Of a stretch of DNA of 33,568 bases, positions 1-10,200 are shown in pieces. The notes under the pieces were generated by a model, which saw nothing but the letters and a program-made list of their open reading frames with translations, was not told the DNA's origin and searched no databases. Both the position numbers and the translations under genes were made by a program. The stretch covers positions 1 to 33,568 of the forward strand of contig RFSE01000045.1 in the NCBI GenBank assembly GCA_009924135.1, written 5' to 3'. The DNA comes from Pseudomonadota bacterium. Lineage in GTDB: Bacteria; Verrucomicrobiota; Verrucomicrobiia; Limisphaerales; SXTU01. Every line of letters begins with the position of its first letter. The first letter of the stretch is position 1.

Positions 1-3000
1 CCGGACTGGAAGCTCGTCCTCGCCACCGAGCGCCTCCCCGCGCGTGTCGTGGCCGAGGTCTTCAACCTCGTCACCGTGGGCGACGGCATCGTGGGCGGCA
101 GTGCGACGATTCGTTTCGGCATCCTGAACCAGGGTATCCAAGAGTTCAAAGTGCGGCTGCCGGGTCATTGGAAGAACGTCGAATTCACTGGACCCAACAT
201 CCGGCGGAAGGAAAGCAGTCGAGGACCGGCGACGCCCGCCGCCGCCGCTCCGGCTCTCGACCCTCGACTCTCGACCCTCGACACCAACACCGCCCTCTGG
301 ACCATCTCCCTCCAAGACAAAGCCTGGGGCGGCTACACGCTCGTGGTCACCTACGACTACCAATTCGACCCGAAGAAGGCCGCGCTGGACCTCGCGGGCG
401 CGCATTGCGAGGGCGTCGAGCGCGAGACTGGTTCGCTCGCCGTGACGGCGGCGGCGAATTTGAAACTTCAGCCCAAGCCCGCCGCCGAGCCACTCCGCGC
501 GATTGACCCGAGCGAGCTGGCCGAGACGGACCGTGCGCTCATCACGCGGCCGGTGTTGCTCGCCTACCGCTACACCGGAGGTGCCTACGCGCTGGCAGCG
601 GACGCGGCGCGCTTCGACGAGGAGCGCGTGCTCGACGCCGTAGCCGACCGCACGCAGATCACGAGCGTGGTGACCGAGGCTGGCGAGATGCTCTCGCAGG
701 CCAGCTTCATGGTGAAGAACAACGAGAAGCAGTTTCAGCGCTTCAAGCTGCCGCCGGGCGCAAACTTCTGGGGCTGCTACGTGAACAACCAGCCCAGCAA
801 GGCCGATCGCGACGGCGAGTCCTTGATCGTGCCGTTACCGCGCGGCGAGAACCGCGACGAGGCCTTCGCCGTGGACATCGTGTATGCGCAGAAGCTGGCG
901 GCGTTGGATCAGTGGCTGCCCCAGCACGTCGCGCTCATCGCCCCGGCCACCGACGTGCCCAACACTTACGCCGAGTGGCAGCTCTTTGTCCCGTCCACCA
1001 AACGTGTCTCCCGCTTCGGCGGCACGATGACGGTGGCACGCGGGACCACGTACGAGGTGAGTGATGCTTGGTACACCTTTGCAGCCTACTACCGGGCTTT
1101 CCTGCGGAACGATGGCATGTCACTATTGTTCCTCTTCTCCGTGATGGCGCTGGTGTATGGCGCGGTGGTTACAGGTATGCGCCGCGGCATGAAGGGTTTG
1201 CTACGTTTTGGAGGAATCGCGGCCGCGGTCGCAATGATCGGCGGATTTATGTACTCTAGTTTGGCCCCGAGGTTTTCCGAAGTCACATTCGGAGGGGGCC
1301 AAGCTTACGAAAAGGGTGGAGGCCGGGGTGCCCCGACTGGCCCCAGCGCCGGAGAAGCGGCTGAGCAGGCCCTATCTGAACGCCTACAAAGCCGAGCCAC
1401 TCCGAATGCTCTTTTAGCTGACGTGGACGCGGACGGTCCCGTTGACCTGCCTCTTAAGCCGCAATCCGAGATGGCGAAAGTGCGGGCCAAGCTCCAGCGT
1501 GAAGCTGGCGAGATTCCTGCCAGTGAGTTGAATCAAGCGGCCAAGGGTGAAGACGCCAGCCGGAAGAAATCCGAAGACCGAGCATTTGCTGTTGTCAGGA
1601 AATCGGCCCCGGATGCCAAAAGCGATGGACTCAAGGACAGGTTTTATCGGGTTGAGCCGGAGGGCATGGCCTTGTCTGAACGCGCCACCACCGCTCCGGC
1701 TACTCCGCCGCCAGACGCCTCGCCGAAACCTGTAGAGATGTATGCATGGGGCCAAGGTCTAAAGGGGAAGGCGGCAAACCAATCCGTAGTTATCGTCAAT
1801 GACAGTGTGACAGCGGTTCCGGAAAGCGATGGACAGCGTCGCGCTGGCTTGGCTCGCGGGACTGACCAAAGCGGTGTTTTCCAACTCGGAACAATTGCCG
1901 CCGGTGGCATGGGCGGTGGTGGCTATACCGTTGCCGGAGTAGCCGTTCCCAACTCCGCAGGCGAGGCCGCGCAGACCGCCGTCGGGATGCGCTCCATCCG
2001 CATTGACATCCCGCGCAGCGGGCAGGCGTTCACCTTTACCAAGGTGCTCAACCTTAAGTCCGAGCCGCTGGGCATCGAGCTGGCGCTCATGCCGCTGGGC
2101 AAGTTCCGCGCGGCGCAGTCCGCCGGTCAGCTCGCGCTCTTCCTCGGTGGCCTGCTGCTGGCGCTTATCCACTGGCGGCGCGCGGACCGCAATTCCTTCG
2201 GCATCGCCCTCGGCGTTGCCCTCGCGCTGGCCGGAGTCATATGGCTTGGCCTGTCTGCCAGAATGCTGCACTGGGTGATGATTGGCGCGGTACCGGTGGT
2301 GGGCGGGCCGTTGCTGTGCTGGCTCGCGTGGCGGATGTGGCCCCGAGGAGTGCGGAAAGAAGGCCTGACTTCGTCCGCACAAGGCGCTGACGCGGCGGCG
2401 ACTCCGGCCGAGCCAAATGCAGGCTCCGGCCCCGGCGATTCCGGTTCCGTTCCGCCCGCAGCGGCTGCCATTTTGGTTCTCCTGCTCGCATCGCAGGCCG
2501 CCTTCGCCCAGGACTCCATTCCGCACTCCGCATTCCGCACTCCGCATTCCGTCACCCTTCAGTCGGCCAGTTACACGGGCACGATCCGCGAGAAGTCCGC
2601 CGAGTTCACCGCCACGCTGGCGTTGAGTTCCACGGGGACGAACCAGACGTTCACGCTCTTCGGCGGTGATGTGGCGATCCAGAGTTTTACCGCCAAGACC
2701 GGCGAGGCGCGGCTCGTGCGTGAGGGTGGCACAGCGCGCGTGTGGCTGCCCAAGGCCGGCGCGGTGACACTTGAACTCAAACTCCTTGCGCGCCTCGAAG
2801 GCGATGTGACGAAGCGCCGGCTCGCCTTCGGCCTGCCGCCCGCGCTGGCCAGCCAGTTCACGGCGGTCATCGAGGAGCCGGACGCGGACGTGGAGTTCCC
2901 CACCGCCGTGTCCTTCAAGCGCACGTCCGCCGGCAAGCAGACCCGCGTGGACGCCATCATCGGTTCGACCGACCGCGTCGATCTCGCGTGGACTCCGCGT

Positions 3001-5805
3001 CTCAAACGCATCGCCGAGATGGACGCCACGGTCTTCGCGCAGACCGCGACGCTGGTAACCATCGGCGGCGGTGTGGTGAACTCGCGCGCGGTAGTGAATT
3101 ACCAAATCGCGCAGGGCGAGCTGCGTCAGGCCAAGGTCCGCCTGCCCGCCGGCCAGCGGTTGTTGCGCGTCGAGGGCGAGGGCATCCGCACGTGGGAACT
3201 GCTCAAGGAAGGCAACACGGAGGTGCTCGCCGTGGACCTGCTCAAAGGCGTGAGCGCGAACTGGCAGTTGGTCATTGAGACCGAGAACTCGCTCGGCGCG
3301 TTACCCGCGACGGTGAAGTTGGAGGTGCCCGTGGTGCAGGACGTGCGGCGCGAATCCGGTTTGGTAGCCGTGCGCGGCGCGGAAGAGACGAGCCTCGCAG
3401 TCGAGACGGCAGGAGACCTTCAGCGCGTGGATCTCGCGGCGTTCAATGATGCATATAACATCTATGTCGAATCCGCGCTTCAGCGCTTGCCGAACAATCG
3501 TGGGAACGGAGGGGTTCCGACTGCCATCCTCAGCGCCTTTCGTTACCTGCGCAGCACTTTTGACCTCACCGTGAAGGCTGACACGGTAAAGCCGGTGGTC
3601 GAGGTCCTGCTTCGCAACCATTACCGCGTTGGTACCGACGAGCACAAGCTTAGTGTCGCCTTGGAATACACCATCAAGCATGCCGGCATCTTCAATCTGC
3701 GGCTCGCGCTACCGTCCGGCTGGACGGTGGACAGCGTCGTCTATCCTGAACTCCACCAAGAAGTTCAACGGAGCGAGCACTCCAATGCTGGCGAGCGGGT
3801 GATGGTGATTACCCTGCCGCAACGGACAATCGGTCGGCAAACGCTCGTGGTTAATCTCTCTCAACTCGTCAAGAGTCAGCCTGGATTGATTGACATCGCC
3901 ACGGTGCGTCCGATTGGAGTCCAGAAACTGGAAGGCTATGTCACCGCCTTTGCCGAACCCGGCATCCTGCTCAAGACCCGGAGCCTCGAAGGCATGACGG
4001 AGATACCCGCCGGTGCCATGAGCCAATTCGTCCGGGAGTGGTCAGGTCAAAACGCCCCCCCGAAATACCAGCTCTTCACTCCGCCGGGCACTTCGGCGAC
4101 GTTGGCGTTCAAACTGATTCCTTCCACTTCCGAAGATACCACCGCGTGGAAGCTGGACGTGGCGACGGAACAGCTTGAGTCGTGGGTACGCGCCGAAGTG
4201 GTGAACCTCATCAGCGTGTCCGAGACGCTGGTGAGCGGGCGCGCGCTGGTGCGGCTGGACATCGCCAACGCGCCGGTGAAGGAGTTCCGGCTGAAGATTC
4301 CGCTGAGCGTCACGAACGTGGACATCACCGGGCCGAACATCCGGCGGCGCGACCAGACGGGTGACGTATGGCGCGTGGAGTTGCAGAACAAGCTGCGCGG
4401 TCAGCACACGTTCATGGTGACGTGGGAGCAAGCCCGCGTCGCAAAATCTGCCGCGCCCGTGGACGTGCCGGCGGTCGAAGTCGTGGGCGTGGAACGCGAA
4501 ACCGGCGCGGTGGCCATCCTGGCGAAACCGCCGTTGCAGGTGTCCGAGAAGTCCGCGAGCGCGGAGCTGATGCACATTGATACTCGCGAACTGCCCGATT
4601 GGGCCACCGGTTACGCGAGCGGCACGAAGGGCGAGCAACTGGTTCTCATGTGGCGCTACCTGCGGCCCGGCTGGAAGCTGGCGGTGCTGCCGCAGCGCTT
4701 CGCCGAGGCGGCGGTGTTGCAGGCCCTCGTGGACAGCGCACGCCTCACGACCGTCGTAGCCGATGACGGCCAGATGATGACGGAAGTCTCACTGTCCATG
4801 CGGAACAACGGCCGGCAGTTCCTGGAAGTCGAGCTGCCCGCCGGCGCGATGGTCTGGAGCGCGTTCGTCAACGGCCAGCCCGTGCGCCCGACGAAGCAGG
4901 CGGGCAAGCTGCTGCTGCCGTTGGAACAATCGGGCGGCGACGCGGCATTGCCGGTGGAGTTCACCTACGTGGCGGCGGACCAGTTTCCCAAGCGCCAGGG
5001 CGGCGTGGCTTTGGCGTCCCCGAAATTTGACGTGCCACTCAAGAACGCGCGCTGGGAACTGCTCCTGCCACCGGACTACGAATACACGGATTTCGGCGGC
5101 ACCATGGGCCGCGACCTGAGCGGCGCGCCGGTGGTGACGGTGAACTACTCCGCGACGGACTACTCACGCCAGGAGGCCAAGAACAGGGAAGTGCGCGATT
5201 CTGAATCGAAGTCGAGTTTGGGTCGGTTAAGCAGCCTGCTCTCCTCCGGCAAACTGAGCGAGGCGAATGGCGAGCTCTTCAACTACAAGCGGAGTGCCAA
5301 CCCGCAGGGCGGAAATGGTTGGAATGGCAATCTCGGAATCGCCAATTCCGATGCGGACGGCGAGGAAATTCGGCAATTGAAAGCGGTCGAGAAACAGCTC
5401 CGGCAATCGCAGGCCAGCAACCTGGTGCAAGCGCAGCAGGCTTACACACTGGATAATGCGACGAAGCTGGGTGTGCAGACGGATGGTTACTTCGAAGGTG
5501 GGAAAGGAGCCAATGCGTTGTACTACGACACCGCCGCCGCCGAACAGCAATTGGATAAGCTCCAGAAAGCGCAGGAAGTGACCGTTGCCACCGTGCAGCC
5601 GCTGCGGGTGAATCTGCCGTTGCGCGGCCAGCGCCACGCGTTCACGCAAGTGCTCCAGACCGAGGTGAACAAACCCATGACCGTGGCGTTCGCCGCCCGG
5701 AACTTGAAGGCCGGGGGCTGGCTCAAGCCCGTTGCCTACACGCTTTGCGCCTTCCTTGCCCTGTGGATTGCCGTTGCCATCCTCACTGAGCGCCGACAGG
5801 TGTGA
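1..5805 (+). CDS. Giant membrane-anchored protein of unknown function, 5' end outside the window
   Basis: The reading frame is open from base 1 and ends in TGA at 5803-5805. A GTG at 49 could be read as a start, but the 16 codons before it continue a repeat found again near base 4144, so the gene almost certainly begins upstream. I do not recognise the family. Two copies of a roughly 350-residue unit lie at about 4-1100 and 4144-5190; both carry TGPNIRR, a GVERETG motif and a terminal FGGTM. Between them are hydrophobic segments near 1108-1270 and 2125-2340, and a signal-peptide-like stretch ending in ASQAAFAQ near 2455-2512. The rest looks beta-rich. A last membrane helix at about 5728-5790, followed by a short basic tail, suggests C-terminal anchoring. 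The internal signal-like stretch suggests an old fusion of two paralogous genes. Function is unknown; a surface or envelope role is inference. Confidence 0.8.
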   Translation, partial: PDWKLVLATERLPARVVAEVFNLVTVGDGIVGGSATIRFGILNQGIQEFKVRLPGHWKNVEFTGPNIRRKESSRGPATPAAAAPALDPRLSTLDTNTALWTISLQDKAWGGYTLVVTYDYQFDPKKAALDLAGAHCEGVERETGSLAVTAAANLKLQPKPAAEPLRAIDPSELAETDRALITRPVLLAYRYTGGAYALAADAARFDEERVLDAVADRTQITSVVTEAGEMLSQASFMVKNNEKQFQRFKLPPGANFWGCYVNNQPSKADRDGESLIVPLPRGENRDEAFAVDIVYAQKLAALDQWLPQHVALIAPATDVPNTYAEWQLFVPSTKRVSRFGGTMTVARGTTYEVSDAWYTFAAYYRAFLRNDGMSLLFLFSVMALVYGAVVTGMRRGMKGLLRFGGIAAAVAMIGGFMYSSLAPRFSEVTFGGGQAYEKGGGRGAPTGPSAGEAAEQALSERLQSRATPNALLADVDADGPVDLPLKPQSEMAKVRAKLQREAGEIPASELNQAAKGEDASRKKSEDRAFAVVRKSAPDAKSDGLKDRFYRVEPEGMALSERATTAPATPPPDASPKPVEMYAWGQGLKGKAANQSVVIVNDSVTAVPESDGQRRAGLARGTDQSGVFQLGTIAAGGMGGGGYTVAGVAVPNSAGEAAQTAVGMRSIRIDIPRSGQAFTFTKVLNLKSEPLGIELALMPLGKFRAAQSAGQLALFLGGLLLALIHWRRADRNSFGIALGVALALAGVIWLGLSARMLHWVMIGAVPVVGGPLLCWLAWRMWPRGVRKEGLTSSAQGADAAATPAEPNAGSGPGDSGSVPPAAAAILVLLLASQAAFAQDSIPHSAFRTPHSVTLQSASYTGTIREKSAEFTATLALSSTGTNQTFTLFGGDVAIQSFTAKTGEARLVREGGTARVWLPKAGAVTLELKLLARLEGDVTKRRLAFGLPPALASQFTAVIEEPDADVEFPTAVSFKRTSAGKQTRVDAIIGSTDRVDLAWTPRLKRIAEMDATVFAQTATLVTIGGGVVNSRAVVNYQIAQGELRQAKVRLPAGQRLLRVEGEGIRTWELLKEGNTEVLAVDLLKGVSANWQLVIETENSLGALPATVKLEVPVVQDVRRESGLVAVRGAEETSLAVETAGDLQRVDLAAFNDAYNIYVESALQRLPNNRGNGGVPTAILSAFRYLRSTFDLTVKADTVKPVVEVLLRNHYRVGTDEHKLSVALEYTIKHAGIFNLRLALPSGWTVDSVVYPELHQEVQRSEHSNAGERVMVITLPQRTIGRQTLVVNLSQLVKSQPGLIDIATVRPIGVQKLEGYVTAFAEPGILLKTRSLEGMTEIPAGAMSQFVREWSGQNAPPKYQLFTPPGTSATLAFKLIPSTSEDTTAWKLDVATEQLESWVRAEVVNLISVSETLVSGRALVRLDIANAPVKEFRLKIPLSVTNVDITGPNIRRRDQTGDVWRVELQNKLRGQHTFMVTWEQARVAKSAAPVDVPAVEVVGVERETGAVAILAKPPLQVSEKSASAELMHIDTRELPDWATGYASGTKGEQLVLMWRYLRPGWKLAVLPQRFAEAAVLQALVDSARLTTVVADDGQMMTEVSLSMRNNGRQFLEVELPAGAMVWSAFVNGQPVRPTKQAGKLLLPLEQSGGDAALPVEFTYVAADQFPKRQGGVALASPKFDVPLKNARWELLLPPDYEYTDFGGTMGRDLSGAPVVTVNYSATDYSRQEAKNREVRDSESKSSLGRLSSLLSSGKLSEANGELFNYKRSANPQGGNGWNGNLGIANSDADGEEIRQLKAVEKQLRQSQASNLVQAQQAYTLDNATKLGVQTDGYFEGGKGANALYYDTAAAEQQLDKLQKAQEVTVATVQPLRVNLPLRGQRHAFTQVLQTEVNKPMTVAFAARNLKAGGWLKPVAYTLCAFLALWIAVAILTERRQV
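254..281 (+). repeat. Heptanucleotide tandem repeat inside a coding region
   Basis: Four consecutive 7-base units alternate between CTCTCGA and CCCTCGA. They encode part of the LDPRLSTLD stretch of the giant protein. The matching place in the second copy of the protein's repeat (around 4350) lacks this stretch, so the heptamers sit in an insertion. Three other heptamer loci occur in the window. Confidence 0.8.
2517..2551 (+). repeat. Heptanucleotide tandem repeat inside a coding region
   Basis: Five consecutive 7-base units alternate between CATTCCG and CACTCCG. They encode the PHSAFRTPHS linker directly after the signal-peptide-like stretch in the middle of the giant protein, where two ancestral genes appear to have been joined. 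Confidence 0.8.
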
Positions 5806-5807
5806 AA

Positions 5808-5829
5808 TGTGGCAAGAATGAATGCCACA
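5808..5829. terminator. Hairpin between convergent genes, possible bidirectional terminator
   Basis: TGTGGCA and TGCCACA form a perfect 7-bp stem around an 8-base loop in the 37-base gap between two convergent stop codons (5805 and 5843). Placement suits a shared terminator, but there is no real T-tract on either side, so this rests on position and symmetry. Confidence 0.4.
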
Positions 5830-5842
5830 ACCCGGCAGTTTC

Positions 5843-7273
5843 TCAATCTAATCGCAAAATGCGGTAGTACCGGGTTCCGGGGGAGACGATTGTGGCGTCA
5901 ATTTGGACAGCGGTTGGCGAGTCGGCGGTGATGGCAGCGCCAAGGTTCAACCAGGCACCCGCCGGCACACGGCCTCGAAACTGAACCTGATAGCGGTGGC
6001 CCGCTACGGCTTCCCAGGAGATCACGCGAGCAGTGCCACCCGCACTGACACCCACCGTGTAGGGGGCGAGGAGTTCGCGCACGGTCTGATTGTATGTGTC
6101 CGCGACGATCAGGTGGCCTCGCGGCGCGATGGCGAGGCCGTATGGGTTGAAGAAACGGGCGACGCCATTGGCACCGTCCACTGCACCGTCTGCGCCTACG
6201 AGTCCGGCGATGGTGCTTACCTGCCCATCCGGCGTAAGGCGGCGGATGGTGTGGTGCGCAGCGTCGGCAACATAGAGTGTACCGTTCGGGGCGAGCGCGA
6301 GTTCGGCCGGGTTGCCGAAGCGGGCGAGGTTGGCAGGGCCGTCTACAGCACCGTCCAAACCGGCGGCCCCGGCGACAGTGAAAACAAGCCCTGCGGCCGT
6401 CACCCGCCGAATCGAGAAGTTGTTTGCGTCGGAGACGAACAGCGAGCCGTCCGGCGCGAGGGCGAGACCGATGGGGCTATTGAAGAAGGCGTTGGTGCCG
6501 GTGCCATCGGCGGAACCGAATGTCTCCGGATTTCCAGCCAGAATAGAGACGAGGCCGTTCGTATCGATGTGCCGGATGAGATGATTGCCACTGTCCGCGA
6601 CGAAAACAGAACCGTCAGTCGCGACGGCAATGCCGAGCGGCTGGTTGAAACGCGCAACGGGACCGGTCCCATCCACGTAATCGGCCAATCCGGCGGAACC
6701 GGCGAGCGTGGTCACCACGCCGTTGGTGGTGACCCCGCGGATGGTGTGATTGCCGGTGTCGGCGACATAAAGCGCGCCGTCCGGTCCGAGCGCAAGGCTG
6801 GTGGGGCTGTCAAAACGCGCGATGGAGCTTGCGCCGTCGGCAGAGCCGGGCGTGCCGGGCCGCCCAGCGAACGTGGTTACAACGCCATTGGTGCCGATGC
6901 GGCGGATGGCGTGGTTGTTGTTGTCCGCGACGAAGATGGTGCCATCGGCGGCAATGGCCAGGCCGGCGGGATCGTTGAATCGGGCGGTGGTGTTGGGGCC
7001 GTCGGCGGTGCCGGGGGATTCAGGCGAGCCAGCGAGCGTGCGGACGGAGTCTTGGGCGGGGAGGGAGAAGGCGAGGAAGAGCAGGAGGGCGATATGGAGT
7101 GCGCCGGCAGAGCGCAGCGGCGACGGCGCTTTCGAGTGTGGTTGGGCGGGCGTAGGGGCCGCTCCGCGGGAAGTGAAAGCGGTGTCGCGCTCCGCTTGCC
7201 ACCGCAGTCCAAGACGGGGGCGGTGCGAGGTGCGCGCCTCGAAGCAAGGGGCGTTTTGTTGTGGCTGGTTCAT
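5843..7273 (-). CDS. NHL-repeat beta-propeller protein, exported or membrane-anchored
   Basis: The 476-residue product is dominated by six or so NHL repeats (residues about 75-400) of the form FNxPxGLAxAxDGxxFVADxxNHxIRRI, predicting a beta-propeller for protein or ligand binding. A C-terminal beta domain with GHRYQVQFR and RYYRI motifs follows. A hydrophobic stretch (LHIALLLFLAFSLPAQ, residues about 60-75) looks like a signal peptide but lies behind about 55 residues of low-complexity sequence. The ATG at 7273 overlaps the stop of the upstream decaheme gene as ATGA, which supports translational coupling. The long N-terminal extension resembles interspersed repeat DNA, so the functional start could be internal and non-ATG. 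As last gene of the barrel-decaheme operon it may be a partner of that complex; this is inference. Confidence 0.75.
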   Translation of the reverse strand: MNQPQQNAPCFEARTSHRPRLGLRWQAERDTAFTSRGAAPTPAQPHSKAPSPLRSAGALHIALLLFLAFSLPAQDSVRTLAGSPESPGTADGPNTTARFNDPAGLAIAADGTIFVADNNNHAIRRIGTNGVVTTFAGRPGTPGSADGASSIARFDSPTSLALGPDGALYVADTGNHTIRGVTTNGVVTTLAGSAGLADYVDGTGPVARFNQPLGIAVATDGSVFVADSGNHLIRHIDTNGLVSILAGNPETFGSADGTGTNAFFNSPIGLALAPDGSLFVSDANNFSIRRVTAAGLVFTVAGAAGLDGAVDGPANLARFGNPAELALAPNGTLYVADAAHHTIRRLTPDGQVSTIAGLVGADGAVDGANGVARFFNPYGLAIAPRGHLIVADTYNQTVRELLAPYTVGVSAGGTARVISWEAVAGHRYQVQFRGRVPAGAWLNLGAAITADSPTAVQIDATIVSPGTRYYRILRLD

Positions 7274-10200
7274 TGACCACGCCGCACGAGGCGGTCGTTG
7301 CTGGGCCGCGCGGGTTGCGGCTCGGGTTCGGCTTTAAAGTCGTTCGCCGGTTTCAGCTTCACGCCGGACGCGGTGAGGAGTTCGCCGTGCTTGGCGGTCA
7401 CTTCCTCGACCTTGTAGAGCGGGCCAGTGCGTTTGGATTTCAGATCGCTGGGCGTGGGGCCGGCGAAGTGACGGAAGAATTTCTCCATCTCATCCATCGT
7501 GAACGGACGCGAGCCGCGACGGCCGAAGACCACGGTCTGGTTGCCGGTCTCGTCCACCACGCGGTCGCGGTCGAGGCCGCGCGAAACGGCCACGGCGGGA
7601 CCGTGCGTCGGATAGGTGGCGATGAGCTTCGGGTTCGGCACGGGGCTGAAGCCCATGTGCGTCGGCACGTTCTCAGGGGAGATCATCTGGAGCACGCGCA
7701 GGCCGTTCCGGCCGTCGGCGACGAGCGCAAACATCGAGGCGTTGACCGAACCGATCTGCACGGCGCGCGTGTCGTTAAGCTGACCGTTGGCGTTGAACAT
7801 GCGTTCGAGTCTCGGCTGCTCCGGGTTGCTGATGTCAATGAACGCGAGTCCCTCCGCGCCGTTCGCGACGTAAGCGTAAGTGCGGGCGTGGTAGAAGCGC
7901 TGGGCGTGCTTGAGCGGGACCGTGGCACCGGGGATGAGGCGGGGTTTGGCCGGGTCCGTCAGGTCCACGACCTTGAAGCCGTCGTCGTCGGTCACGTAGG
8001 CGTAGCGGAACTGCACGCTGACGGCGCGCGGATTCTTGAACTCGCCGTTGCTCAATTCGGCCACGAGCTTCGGTGCTTCGAGCTTGTCGTTGTGCAGGCC
8101 GAGGACGAACAAACCATTCTGGGCAACGACGAGGAGGTTCGTGCCGGCCATGTAGGAATGCATCGCGCCGGCGAGTTTGCCATCGGGGTTGAAGCGGATG
8201 GTCTTGAGGTCCTTGTCGAGGAAGTTGTTGTTCGGGTTTCCGTCCACGAGCGTCGCAACGGTCGTCATGACGAGGCCTTCCTCGCGGTCCGTGATGAACG
8301 CCCATGCGTAGATGAGGCTGATGGGTTGCTCCTCGTTCGCGGGCTGGCGCTGGCGGGTCGGGTCCACGCCCAGCGTGCTGGGCAGCGTCACGCTGGTCGC
8401 GTATTTCGTGCGAACGTAGGTGCGCTGGCCGAGCGGGGAAACCGGCGAGCTGACGATCCGTTCGCTAAAACCCTTCTGGTCAATGTTCGCGACGTCAAAG
8501 ACCTCGAAGCCATCCGCGCCGTTGGCCGTGTAGAGGTATTCGCCGCGCAGGGTGAGATCGAGAATCTCCTTCGCGTGATGGTAGTGGACCAGGTCGTTGC
8601 CATTCTGCTTTTCGGGCAGGACAGATTTGTTCTGTTCGACGTGTCGCTTGAAGTTGTCCGGGTAGGCCAGGCGATGCAGATGGCTGCCGATGGCGGCCTG
8701 GGGCTCCTCCTGCTCAGTCCAGGCGACGCCGTAAAGACCATCCTTGCCCGCACCCACCCACGCGTAGCGGCCGAAGAAGTTCACCGTGCCGGTGCCAAAG
8801 CCCAGCAGCGAAGTCATCCACGCGTTGTTGCGGTTGTCCGCCGCGAGATGACAGTCGGTGCAGCCCTTCGTCGTGCCCGCGCCGCTGGTGGTGTGCGGAA
8901 AGTGCGGGTTGTAGGCCTGTCCGCTGTAGCCCTCGGCGCTGACGGTCTGCTGCTGCGAATAAACCCATTCACGGTTGCTGTTCTGGGAGCCCACGATGAC
9001 CGCGCTTGACGAGCGCAACACGGCGAGGCGGTTGCCCTTGTACGTCGCATCCACTCCGAGCTGAAAGACGTCGTCACGCACCACTTGAGGATTGTAGCCG
9101 GTGAAGTTGCGGGTGGTCATGCCCTCGAACTTGTTCAGCGGCACGCGCTGGTTCGCGCGCATGGGCAGATGGCAGCCAAAACAACTGGTGGCCCAGGAGC
9201 TATGGCAAACCTGGCAGGAGAGGTTTGAGTTATCATGCGCCAGGTCCTGCGGACACTTCGCGGCGGCGGGCACATCGCCCCAGGTCTGGCCGTCGCGACG
9301 GAGCGTCTTGGCGTAACGGCTCTTGGCATTGTAGCGCGGGTGCGTGGGGTCCAGCGTGTCGAGGGTCTGCGGAATTTCCCAACGCACATCCGGTGAGAGG
9401 TTGCTGCGCTGGAAGAGCCGCTTGCCTTCCCACACGAAACGCGGGCCCCACGGCGTGCTGGTGCTGGCGATGTTGACGCCCTTGCCGCCGTTGCTGAAAC
9501 GCCCGCCGTTGCCGGTGGTGACGAGCGTGGGCCGCGCGTTCACCGTGCCGTGGCAGTCGATGCACTCGACCGATGTCGCGGCGCGCGGCTCACCGTAGAG
9601 ATTGCCATCGCCGTGCGAATCCGTAAGGAAATGGCAGTCGGCGCAGTGCATGCCTTTGGCGAGGTGGATGTCCTTGAGATGGACCGCCTTCTCGAACTTG
9701 TGGGCGTCGTCGTGGGGAATTTTCTCGTCGTCGAGCGTGAGCAGGTTGCCGGACTTGTCTTTCTTGAACACCGCGCGGAACACCCAGCCGTGGCCGTGGT
9801 AGTCCGCAAACTGAGTCTGCTTCATACGCGGGTTCAACTCCGCAACCTTCTCCAGAAAGTCCAGATCGCCCCACAGGCCACGCGCGGCGGCGGCCTCGGG
9901 ATTCTTTGCGATGGCGTGCGTTAACTGTTCTTCCGTCGGGTTGCGCTGCTTCTGGAATTCCTCCGGCTTGCGGTTGCCGAGGAAGTGCGGGTCGTTCGCC
10001 AGCGGGTTCGCGGGGTGCGGATACATGAGGTCGCCGTCGCTCTCCTGATCCCACCAGATGTAGCCGAGGAACGGGTTAACGAAGAGGTTGCCCTGATGCA
10101 TGTGACAGTTCATGCACTGGCTCGTCGGGATGCTGCGGGTGAACTCGTGTTTGATGGGATGACCGCGCTCGTCCTTGCGGATCGCGGCGTCGCCACTGAA

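Noticed and set aside
7261..9009. Long plus-strand open frame opposite the decaheme gene
   Set aside because: It is antisense to the LVIVD part of a clearly coding gene, has Val/His/Arg-rich shadow composition and no recognisable domain.
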